Source: CAZWVI01 sp964637165 (lineage in GTDB: Bacteria; Planctomycetota; UBA1135). From it: a stretch of DNA of 23,193 nt. Under the pieces are notes generated by a model that saw nothing but the letters and a program-made list of their open reading frames with translations, ran no database searches and was not told where the DNA came from. How positions within the stretch are numbered: the stretch's first letter is position 1; every line of letters begins with the position of its first letter. The DNA is taken from assembly GCA_964637165.1 (NCBI GenBank), contig CAZWVI010000027.1, positions 1-23,193 of the forward strand, in the 5' to 3' direction. A program made the translations under genes and the position numbers. Of this stretch, positions 8,028-15,808 are shown in pieces.

Positions 8028-8056
8028 AATGTAATTTCCTGTAGGCCCAGGGTCAA
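8028..8056 (-). promoter_or_regulatory. Sigma-70-like promoter for the coiled-coil / basic-peptide unit
   Basis: On the minus strand TTGACC (complement of 8051-8056, five of six matches to TTGACA) is separated by exactly 17 nt from TACATT (complement of 8028-8033, four of six matches to TATAAT). The -35 element overlaps the lnt stop codon. Transcription would start near 8020, about 110 nt ahead of the coiled-coil ATG. The downstream terminator at 6743-6778 then gives a transcript of roughly 1.28 kb carrying just two genes. Confidence 0.55.
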
Positions 8057-9714
8057 GCAGAGATATTCGGCATTTTGCGAATATAGGCAAAACTCATCAA
8101 CAAGCAGCTAATCGCGAAGCCAATTGGAGCAAATAACCAACCCCCTCTTAGGTAGAGAGTTTGTTGATCTCCAGCACAGCGCGGCAATTTGGCGCTCAGA
8201 ACTCCAGGCTCACCGGCCGGCAATTGGGCGAGGATTTCACCGTTTGGAGCGACCACCGAAGTTATTCCAGTATTGGTCACTCGGGCGACAGAGCGGCCAG
8301 TTTCGGCAGCCCTAAACCTTGTAGATGCAATCATTTGCAGCATTTCAGCACCGACGCCATACCAGGCTTCATTAGACAGAATAAAGAAACATTCAGCGCC
8401 TTCAGATGCCTGTTTACGAAACACATGCTCGTAGGCATTTTCCCAGCAAATCGCACTACCTATTTTCACCTCACCGACTTCCGGCAAGTTCATTTCTATT
8501 GGGGCAGCCACCACATCTCGAAGAAAGTCAGGGCTCAAGCCAAAATTATCAAAAATAAATCTGGTTAGCCATTTTCCACCCGGAAAGCGGCCCTCAAAGG
8601 GCAATGATTCTCCAAATGGCACTAATTCGGATTTGCCTCGGTACTCGAGCAAGGTCCCGCTTTGGTCAAAAAGTAAGCTTTTCGAAGCTCGCGGGCTCAT
8701 CTCATCACTCGGGGCGCTGACCGCTACATCTAGATAAAGGTGTGCTCCGGTCAGGAATTTACCACCCTCTGGCAAGATGCTGCTGGCGACTTTGGTGGCC
8801 TCAATTTGGATTTCAACTACCGAGGCAGCTGACATGACCAGGGGATCATCGGGCAGTCGTCGGCGTGGGCGGCGAATTTCACCACTACTTCCAGGCAAGG
8901 TTGCTGGCAGTAAAAACATTGTTTCCGACCACACCAACAAGGGTGGCGGCATTTCACCACTAGTGGCTAAGTAATCTCCGGCAAGGCGGCAATGCTCTTC
9001 GAAAATGCCCAACTCGCCCCCAGCCATGGTCTTCGCCCCAAGGCCAATATTCGGTTGTACTCCCAGAAATGGAATCGGTTTTAGAGACGACTTAGGTGGA
9101 TCTTCTGCTAACACCAATAACAAAGCGATGATGGCCGGCCACGCAAGCCAAGTGCTAGTCTTAACTTTCTGCTCAGTGTCTTTTTTAACAAAACGAATCG
9201 CGAAATAAATCCACGCGCCCAAGGCCACGACCAAACAACTCACTCCGAACTCGCCAACAACGCTAGCCAACTTGAGTGCAATTGGAAATTCAGCGAAACC
9301 TAAACTCCAACCAGCCCATGGAACTCCACCAAAAAACCAATTGGCATAGGCGTATTGGGTTGCAACTAAAGCACACGGTGCAGCGATTAAAGGAGATGAT
9401 AATTTTCTTATGTAGCGATAGCAAACGCCCTCGATTAGCCACATCCACCCCATAATAAATCCTGCGCCTAAGGGGAAAAATGGTGCGGTCTCTAAAAGAA
9501 TGGTAAACGCCAAAGCCCAAAAAATATAACCACCTAAGTAGTCACCCTTTTTAGTTCCTCCACCTTCCCAATAAGCTATCCGCAAAACTACGGCCACGAT
9601 AACCATCCAGGGCGAAAGCCAACCTGGTAATGATGCGGCGCGCAAACACGCAGCAATTACCGGCAACCACCACCATCCTAAAAAACGCGACGACGGATTC
9701 ACTTGATTATTCAT
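8053..9714 (-). CDS. lnt: Apolipoprotein N-acyltransferase
   Basis: Lnt transfers a third acyl chain from phospholipid to the N-terminal Cys of apolipoproteins in the inner membrane, the last step of lipoprotein maturation. The 553-residue protein has an N-terminal half with several membrane segments (to about residue 202), a periplasmic nitrilase-fold domain (about 215-510) and a final membrane helix (about 523-541). The Glu-Lys-Cys triad is present: E264 in VWSETMF, K361 in the YRGKSELVPFGES segment and C423 in AICWENAYEH, followed by SNEAWYG. It is slightly longer than the E. coli enzyme (about 512), partly through an Arg/Pro-rich insertion near 279-290 (EIRRPRRRLPDD). It sits 3 nt after moeA. 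The RND adaptor encoded beyond moeA is a predicted lipoprotein and thus a likely substrate. Confidence 0.95.
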   Translation of the reverse strand: MNNQVNPSSRFLGWWWLPVIAACLRAASLPGWLSPWMVIVAVVLRIAYWEGGGTKKGDYLGGYIFWALAFTILLETAPFFPLGAGFIMGWMWLIEGVCYRYIRKLSSPLIAAPCALVATQYAYANWFFGGVPWAGWSLGFAEFPIALKLASVVGEFGVSCLVVALGAWIYFAIRFVKKDTEQKVKTSTWLAWPAIIALLLVLAEDPPKSSLKPIPFLGVQPNIGLGAKTMAGGELGIFEEHCRLAGDYLATSGEMPPPLLVWSETMFLLPATLPGSSGEIRRPRRRLPDDPLVMSAASVVEIQIEATKVASSILPEGGKFLTGAHLYLDVAVSAPSDEMSPRASKSLLFDQSGTLLEYRGKSELVPFGESLPFEGRFPGGKWLTRFIFDNFGLSPDFLRDVVAAPIEMNLPEVGEVKIGSAICWENAYEHVFRKQASEGAECFFILSNEAWYGVGAEMLQMIASTRFRAAETGRSVARVTNTGITSVVAPNGEILAQLPAGEPGVLSAKLPRCAGDQQTLYLRGGWLFAPIGFAISCLLMSFAYIRKMPNISA

Positions 9715-9717
9715 TTT

Positions 9718-10959
9718 TTAATTAGCGAAGGATAACCAATCAACCGCGTCGCCCGTTTTTAAAGCTGTATTTGGAGCAAGCCTAATCAAGGCATTACACC
9801 CCGCCAGAGAGCTCCAATCGCCAGATCCTGATTCTGGCCGCGGCCTCAAGCAAGCAACGCCATGGTCATCCAACTGGCAACTTGCGGGCAAGAAGCGTTC
9901 GCGTTTTTTAGCTTTAGCTTGACCGACAAGTTTTCCGACCGACAACTTACGTGGGGCATCAACTTGGCAATGACCGGCCAAAGTGGCTATCAATGGTTGT
10001 GCAAAAAGTTCCAAGATAACTGCCGAGGAAACTGGATTACCAGGCAATCCTAAAACCCAATGGTTGTCACGTTGCCCAACCCATACTGGCTTACCCGGTT
10101 GAATTGATACGCCGTGGAACAAACAATCGACGCCCAACTCTTCAAAGACACTTGGCATGTAATCTTTTTGGCCCATACTTACACCACCGATAGTAACCAG
10201 TAAATGATTGTTACTTAATGCGTCTTCGACCGCCGCGCGTAATTGTTCTGGTTGGTCGGGGACATGCAGATGGCTATTCACTTGCGCGCCAGCTTTTTGC
10301 AATTGCATTACGGATCCCAAGCGATTGCTATCGCGCACCTGATGAGCTTTTGGAGTTTTTGTCCACGCAATAACTTCATCGCCAGTAGAAATTACGCTGG
10401 CGGTAACTTGCGCTTTCACCGCTAGCTCTTGGTAGCCACAACCGGCCGCGGCGGCGAGGTCGCCGGCGCCAAGGTATTGGCCGGCTTTTAAGATGATTCG
10501 GCCAGCGGCGCCCATTTCTCCGGCGCGGCGCACGTGGCGACCAGCTTGCGGAGCAATTTCAACATGCAGCTTGCCGTCTTTAATACTTGTGTGCTCAACC
10601 GGGATTACGCAGTCAGCACCTGGCGGGACGGTACCACCGGTCATTACCGGGCACGCCTGTCCGGCGGCGATTTCGGGAACATCTTTGGTGCCGGCGAAAA
10701 TCGCAGAAAGTACTTGGCGTGGTTCGACCCCATCGGCGCTACGCAGCGCGAAACCGTCCATGGCTGAACGCGGAACCGGCGGTTCATCGCGGTCAAATTC
10801 AACCGTTTGATCGAGGATTCGCCCTAGCAAATCAGGCAATTCCAAGGATTGGCCGGGGTCAATGATTGGCTTTGCGGCACCCACCATCTGACGCACCGCA
10901 TCAGGGTAATTAATCAAGGCATGCCCTCGATGCTCTCGGTCACAGACTTCACCGCTCAT
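9718..10959 (-). CDS. moeA: MoeA, molybdopterin molybdenumtransferase
   Basis: MoeA inserts molybdate into adenylylated molybdopterin to make molybdenum cofactor. The 413-residue length and motifs fit the family: SAMDGFA (65-71), TGGTVPPGAD (107-116), STGDE (191-195), TIGGVSMGQKDY (256-267) and LGLPGNPVSS (303-312), with a C-terminal domain IV from about 335. The ATG at 10959 is preceded by AGGAAG about 11 nt upstream. No other molybdenum-cofactor gene lies in the window, so the gene is isolated from its pathway. It heads a minus-strand run into lnt (3-nt gap) and is divergent from the RND adaptor gene. The first ~17 residues look unconserved, so a slightly later start cannot be excluded. Confidence 0.95.
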   Translation of the reverse strand: MSGEVCDREHRGHALINYPDAVRQMVGAAKPIIDPGQSLELPDLLGRILDQTVEFDRDEPPVPRSAMDGFALRSADGVEPRQVLSAIFAGTKDVPEIAAGQACPVMTGGTVPPGADCVIPVEHTSIKDGKLHVEIAPQAGRHVRRAGEMGAAGRIILKAGQYLGAGDLAAAAGCGYQELAVKAQVTASVISTGDEVIAWTKTPKAHQVRDSNRLGSVMQLQKAGAQVNSHLHVPDQPEQLRAAVEDALSNNHLLVTIGGVSMGQKDYMPSVFEELGVDCLFHGVSIQPGKPVWVGQRDNHWVLGLPGNPVSSAVILELFAQPLIATLAGHCQVDAPRKLSVGKLVGQAKAKKRERFLPASCQLDDHGVACLRPRPESGSGDWSSLAGCNALIRLAPNTALKTGDAVDWLSFAN

Positions 10960-11036
10960 AGTTTTATATCTTCCTATAGAGAAAGGTTAAATGGAAGCCT
11001 AATTGGTGCGTAACAATATGTCACAATCTAGTCACG
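10960..11036. promoter_or_regulatory. Divergent intergenic region between moeA and the RND exporter genes
   Basis: These 77 AT-rich bases must carry the starts of both divergent transcripts. For moeA a plausible element is GTGACA, 17 nt, TAGGCT on the minus strand (complement of about 10995-11023), where the -10 match is poor. For the plus strand only weak -10-like sequences such as TAACAAT at 11011-11017 are seen. No clear operator palindrome and no strong Shine-Dalgarno ahead of the adaptor ATG are visible. Confidence 0.35.
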
Positions 11037-12245
11037 ATGTCGCAAACCTCCCCCCGACTCGCCTTCTTGCTCGCATTCCCCTGCCTAATCGCCGCCTGTT
11101 CGGGCGACGATGCGACTGTTGATTCGGCTGAAAAGGCCTCAGAATCGACCGCCAGCACAGAAGATTCACCCTCGAAAACCCCAAGTAAATCGGAGCATTC
11201 CGGCAAATGGCCGGGGGCTAAGGACGCTGGGGCCACCGAAAAGGAATTGGTCCGCGCCGTCGCTTTGAGTCGGCGCCAAGTTAGTAAAAGCCTAATGGCC
11301 GTAGCTGACGTGATTTCCTTAGACGAGGTCGATGTTTTCCCAGAGCGCACCCAACCCGTCATCGAAATTAAGGTTGAAGAGGGCGACAAGGTAAATAAAG
11401 GGCAAGTTTTGGCTCTGTTGCGGAATGATGTTGAATCCTTGGCAGTAGCCGAAGCTGAAGTGCGAGTGACTGAGGCGGAAAATGAATTCCAACGTAGCGA
11501 GCGAGACCATCAGCGCAACCTTTCCCTAATGGAATCGGAGGCTGTTGGCGCGACGCGCTTAATTTCACAACGCGAGTTGGAGACCAGCCGCCAAGCGGTA
11601 GTCACCGCGCGCACGGCTTGGGAAGCGGCCAAAGTTAGTCGCGACCGCAGCCAACTGGAATTACAACAAACCATCATGTTGGCCCCCATCGCCGGCACTG
11701 TTGCTAGTCGCGAGATTTCGCTAGGCGACATGGCCAACCCATCAACGCGCGCCTTCCATCTAGTTGACAACAGTAAACCCCGAGCGGTTTTCTATCGACC
11801 GCAGCGCGAACTAGCTGATTTAAAGGTTGGACAACTTTTCACCGCAAGTTGTGAAGCTTTACCCGGTCGTTTACTAACCGGAAAAATTGAACGAATCGCC
11901 CCAGTAGTAGATGTTGCAAGCGGAACGGTCAAAATAACCGGCGCGCTTGACACCGACCGCGGCGAAATCCCAATTGGGGTATTGATTCGTTTGGAATTAG
12001 TTTTAGAAGTTCACCCCAATGCTTTAATGGTGCCCAAAAAAGCGATTCTTTTTGAAGGAAGAGAATTGTTTGCGTATGTCGTACGCGATGGCATTGCCCA
12101 TAAAATTCGCATTGACGGCGGCTTTGAGGAAGTTGATTCAATTGAAGCTTTAGCTAGCGGCGATGCACTTGAAGCCGGCGAACAATTAGTAGTTGTTGGC
12201 GCTGACCGCCTTGAAGATGGCGACGCCGTGGAGCTCGCTGAGTAA
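11037..12245 (+). CDS. RND efflux periplasmic adaptor (membrane fusion protein), lipoprotein
   Basis: The adaptor bridges inner-membrane RND pumps to an outer-membrane channel. The 402-residue product begins with a lipoprotein signal, LAFPCLIAAC, with the lipobox Cys at residue 21 (IAAC), followed by an acidic Ser/Thr-rich linker to about residue 60. The two halves of the lipoyl-like domain are at about 100-130 (VEEGDKVNKGQVLALL) and 212-240 (APIAGTVASREISLGDMANP). They flank an alpha-helical hairpin (132-210), and a beta-barrel and membrane-proximal domain follow. The last base of its TAA is the first base of the permease ATG (TAATG), so it is translationally coupled with the RND genes. The substrate cannot be told from sequence; the composite MdtA/AcrA-like family is clear. 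Confidence 0.93.
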   Translation: MSQTSPRLAFLLAFPCLIAACSGDDATVDSAEKASESTASTEDSPSKTPSKSEHSGKWPGAKDAGATEKELVRAVALSRRQVSKSLMAVADVISLDEVDVFPERTQPVIEIKVEEGDKVNKGQVLALLRNDVESLAVAEAEVRVTEAENEFQRSERDHQRNLSLMESEAVGATRLISQRELETSRQAVVTARTAWEAAKVSRDRSQLELQQTIMLAPIAGTVASREISLGDMANPSTRAFHLVDNSKPRAVFYRPQRELADLKVGQLFTASCEALPGRLLTGKIERIAPVVDVASGTVKITGALDTDRGEIPIGVLIRLELVLEVHPNALMVPKKAILFEGRELFAYVVRDGIAHKIRIDGGFEEVDSIEALASGDALEAGEQLVVVGADRLEDGDAVELAE

Positions 12246-15200
12246 TGTCACAAAAGCGCGGCTTGTTGGCCTTAGGCGTGCACCGTCCGGTAGGCATGCT
12301 GATGGTCTTCACCTCCTTGGTGGTCTTTGGATTTGTCTCACTCGGCAAACTCCCCTTTGACCTATTACCAGAGATTGATTACCCATCAATAACCGTGCGC
12401 ACTACTTGGAGTGGCGCTGCCCCCGAGGACTTAGAAGAGCGCGTGACCGAGCGACTTGAAGATGCTCTTGCAACAGTTGGTGGCCTTGAACGAATGCGTT
12501 CCTCATCACGCGCAGAAGTTGCTGAGATTCAACTTGAATTTGCTTGGGGTTCAAACTTGGCCTTCCTAGTGCAAGATGTGCGCGAACGCATGGATCGCGT
12601 CTTTTTACCAACTGGGGTCGATCGGCCGCTAATTCTCCGCTACGACCCGAGTCTCGACCCAGTGATGCGACTCGCGCTTTCTGGCAAGGACGACTTGGTT
12701 AAATTGCGCGACATTGCCGAACAGGACATTGAACGGAGCCTTGAAGGTGTCGAGGGTGTTGCCGCCGTTAAAGTACGCGGTGGCCTTGAAGATGAAATTC
12801 AAATTTTGCTGGACCCGCAGCGCTTGGCGGCGATGGATATTACCGCGGAGACGGTGCGCCAAAGACTGCAAGACGAAAACTTAAATGTTCCCGGCGGCAA
12901 GTTGGAAGAAGGTGAAGTTGAATATGTAGTTCGTACTTTGAATGAATTTAAAAGTTTGCAAGAAATCGCCGCGATGCCGGTAGTGCAACGCGACCAGGCA
13001 ACTGTGGTCTTAGCGGATATCTCAAAAGTTTCGCGCACTCACAAAGACCGCGATGTGATTTTGCGCATCGGGGGAAATGAGGCTGTTGAAATTGACATCT
13101 TCCGTGAAGCTGGAACCAATATTGTTGAAGTTGCTGATGCCGTACGAGAACGTTTGTTTGTCGCACCGAAAAGTTCTGGCGGGAGCCGAGGCGGCGGTCG
13201 CCGCTCACGTGGTCCACGCGCCCCTAGTGCACGGGTTAGCGAAAAATCACTCAGCGACAAATTGCCGCGCGGGATGCAATTGGACGTCCTTTCAGACCAA
13301 TCGCAATTCGTGCGCGCCTCGATTTCTGAAGTGCAATCGGCTGCCCTCATTGGCGGAATTCTGGCAGTTTTAGTGTGTTTTCTGTTCCTGCGCAAACTAG
13401 CGATTACGGTCATCATTGGAATCTCGATTCCGGTTTCTATCGTGGCGACTTTCGGGGCGATGCATATGGGCTCGGTGAGCATGAACGTAATGTCACTTGG
13501 CGGTTTAGCTCTGGGCATTGGAATGTTGGTCGACAACGCAATTGTGGTGCTCGAATCAATCACTCGTTGCCGCGACGAAGGTGATGACCCCATCAACGCG
13601 GCGATTCGCGGAGTTCAAGAAGTCGGCGGTGCCGTTACCGCCTCGACCCTAACTACAATTGCGGTGTTTGCGCCGATTGTTTTTGTTGAAGGCGTTGCCG
13701 GTCAAGTTTTCGGTGATCAAGCAGTAACAGTAGTTTCATCACTCCTTCTTTCATTGGCAGTCGCGCTGTTTTTTATTCCTGGCTTAGCCGCGCGTTTCCA
13801 TTTAAACGCCGGACGGCGTGACACCGAAGATCGCCCACCCCTGTTTGCCAACATCCGCGCTGGCTTGCGAAAAAATTTGGCGAGTTCAAACAGCTCACGA
13901 CCTAAATTACGCTGGCTAATTGGCGGACTTTCAGTTATCGCCTGGCTAGCTTTAAGCAGTTGGAAGAATAGCGTCATTGCTCCTTATGCATCGCAACTCA
14001 AAATGGGTGGATGGGGTATACCTGAAGAAGTCACCGCGCTAGCCGCCAAATTAAGTTTTTGGTCTTTTGCGGCATTGGTGCCATTTCTATGGACTGGTGG
14101 TCGCAGCACTTTGCAAGTAATCGGTCGCCTAATTGGAGATTTGTTTGGCGGACTTTCATTCCTTTTACGAAAACTAGGAATCATTGTTCTGGTGCCCTTG
14201 GGGATTGCTTTAAAACCCGTTGCGGCTATAGTTGAACGCAGCCAAAGCAAACTGGAAACTCATTACCCAACTGTATTACGCTCGGCATTAGCAAAACCAT
14301 TTGCGGTAATACTTAGCGTGTTAGTTTTGGTTTTTGGCACCATTTTGGCGAGCAATAATTTAGGCCGCGAACTGTTACCTGAAGTTATGCAAGGCGAAAT
14401 GACCGCCGAATTGTTTTTTCCTTCGGGAAATCCGCTCGAAGAAACCGATGCGGTCTCGGCTAAGCTTGAAGCTCATTTAAGAAATCTTGATGGAGTTGAA
14501 CAGGCAGTTGTCGTCGCCGGTGCTGACCGCGAATCAATCAGTAGCAACGAGGACGGCCCTCATGTTGGGCGCATTACATTACAAATTGAAGAAGGTGGCG
14601 ATCGCCGCGAAGTCGAGAAAAAAGTGGAAGGGCAACTGCGCGAGTATCTGGCCATGCAACCAGAGATTGCGCGTTTCGAATTACGCCGACCAACTTTGCT
14701 CGCAACTAAGGCACCACTGGAAATCGAAATAATCAGCGACAATTTTGGCCAACTCAAAACATTGAGTAATGAAATATCAATTCAGCTTCGTGACATTCCG
14801 GGTCTAGTTGATTTGCGCTCCTCGATTCGGCGCGGCAACCCCGAAGTTTTAGCAGTCCTTGACCGCGAACGACTCTCCGAACATAACTTAACCATGAAGC
14901 AAGTTGCCAGTCGCTTACGACTCGCTGTTGAAGGTGAAGTTTCGACAACTTTCGCCGAGGCCGACGAACGCTTAGATGTACGAGTGCGCGCCGACTTGGA
15001 ACACATGAACAGCGTTGAACAACTGCGCGACTTGCCCATCAACCCTGATGCTGAACGACCGCTACCACTAAGTGCGGTGGCGACTTTAAGCACCACCTAT
15101 GGCCCCAGCGAGATTCGTCACATCGGAAATCAGCGGGCCGCAGTACTGTCTGCTTCAATGGCCAACGAAGGGGTGAGCCTCGGCAAAATAAGCCAGCAAA

Positions 15201-15808
15201 TTGAATACGAGCTAAATAAGTTTGATGTTCCACGCGGCGCCGAAGTTCAAATTGGTGGCCAGAAACATGAAATGGATGAAGCATTAAGCGCACTAAACTT
15301 TGCTTTATTACTAGCCATCTTCTTGGTCTATGCGGTAATGGCTGGTCAGTTTGAATCATTGCTACAGCCATTAATTATTATGGGTGCGGTACCTTTGGCG
15401 GCAATTGGTGCAATTTGGGCATTGCTGATTACCGGGACGCCAATTTCAGTTGTAGCATTGCTTGGCTTAGTGGTGCTGGCTGGAATTGTAGTGAACAATG
15501 CGATTGTGCTTGTGGATCGCATCAATCAAAACCGCGCCAATGGTCAGAATTTAAACGAAGCAATTTTGGAAGCTGGCAAGGCACGCCTACGACCAATTTT
15601 AATGACCACATTCACCACCGTTTTAGGTATGGTGCCACTGACCGGATGGCTCGGATTTGTTGGCGCGGCTGAAGGCATGGAATTGCGCGCGCCAATGGCC
15701 TTAGTAGTTATTGCCGGCTTACTTAGTTCAACCGTGCTGACCTTAATCGTTATTCCTGTGCTTTACCAGATGGTCGCCAAGCTTAACCCCCAACTAGTTC
15801 GTGACTAA
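12245..15808 (+). CDS. RND efflux permease 1, with extra central membrane segments
   Basis: This is an inner-membrane proton-driven RND exporter of the HAE1/AcrB superfamily. Two homologous halves are visible: TM1 near 14-33, the first periplasmic loop, TM2-6 at about 365-515, TM7 near 684-702, the second periplasmic loop, and TM8-12 at 1015-1175. The TM4 motif reads GMLVDNAIVVLES (426-438) with the essential first Asp (D430) but Asn instead of the second Asp. TM10 has VVNNAIVLVDR (1082-1092) with Asn where AcrB has its key Lys. This pairing is common in SwrC-type permeases. The 1187-residue length exceeds the usual 1020-1060. About 150 residues between TM6 and TM7 (520-670) contain three or four further hydrophobic stretches, and a Gly/Ser/Arg-rich linker lies at 307-330. 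It overlaps permease 2 by 8 nt. Confidence 0.93.
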   Translation: MSQKRGLLALGVHRPVGMLMVFTSLVVFGFVSLGKLPFDLLPEIDYPSITVRTTWSGAAPEDLEERVTERLEDALATVGGLERMRSSSRAEVAEIQLEFAWGSNLAFLVQDVRERMDRVFLPTGVDRPLILRYDPSLDPVMRLALSGKDDLVKLRDIAEQDIERSLEGVEGVAAVKVRGGLEDEIQILLDPQRLAAMDITAETVRQRLQDENLNVPGGKLEEGEVEYVVRTLNEFKSLQEIAAMPVVQRDQATVVLADISKVSRTHKDRDVILRIGGNEAVEIDIFREAGTNIVEVADAVRERLFVAPKSSGGSRGGGRRSRGPRAPSARVSEKSLSDKLPRGMQLDVLSDQSQFVRASISEVQSAALIGGILAVLVCFLFLRKLAITVIIGISIPVSIVATFGAMHMGSVSMNVMSLGGLALGIGMLVDNAIVVLESITRCRDEGDDPINAAIRGVQEVGGAVTASTLTTIAVFAPIVFVEGVAGQVFGDQAVTVVSSLLLSLAVALFFIPGLAARFHLNAGRRDTEDRPPLFANIRAGLRKNLASSNSSRPKLRWLIGGLSVIAWLALSSWKNSVIAPYASQLKMGGWGIPEEVTALAAKLSFWSFAALVPFLWTGGRSTLQVIGRLIGDLFGGLSFLLRKLGIIVLVPLGIALKPVAAIVERSQSKLETHYPTVLRSALAKPFAVILSVLVLVFGTILASNNLGRELLPEVMQGEMTAELFFPSGNPLEETDAVSAKLEAHLRNLDGVEQAVVVAGADRESISSNEDGPHVGRITLQIEEGGDRREVEKKVEGQLREYLAMQPEIARFELRRPTLLATKAPLEIEIISDNFGQLKTLSNEISIQLRDIPGLVDLRSSIRRGNPEVLAVLDRERLSEHNLTMKQVASRLRLAVEGEVSTTFAEADERLDVRVRADLEHMNSVEQLRDLPINPDAERPLPLSAVATLSTTYGPSEIRHIGNQRAAVLSASMANEGVSLGKISQQIEYELNKFDVPRGAEVQIGGQKHEMDEALSALNFALLLAIFLVYAVMAGQFESLLQPLIIMGAVPLAAIGAIWALLITGTPISVVALLGLVVLAGIVVNNAIVLVDRINQNRANGQNLNEAILEAGKARLRPILMTTFTTVLGMVPLTGWLGFVGAAEGMELRAPMALVVIAGLLSSTVLTLIVIPVLYQMVAKLNPQLVRD

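Noticed and set aside
10960..11036. Replication origin or terminus at the strand switch
   Set aside because: The strand switch is just a 77-nt divergent promoter region. No DnaA boxes, dif-like site or AT-rich unwinding element were recognised.
13039..13596. Open frame antisense to RND permease 1 (185 residues)
   Set aside because: It is opposite the conserved TM4 motif and has shadow-like composition.
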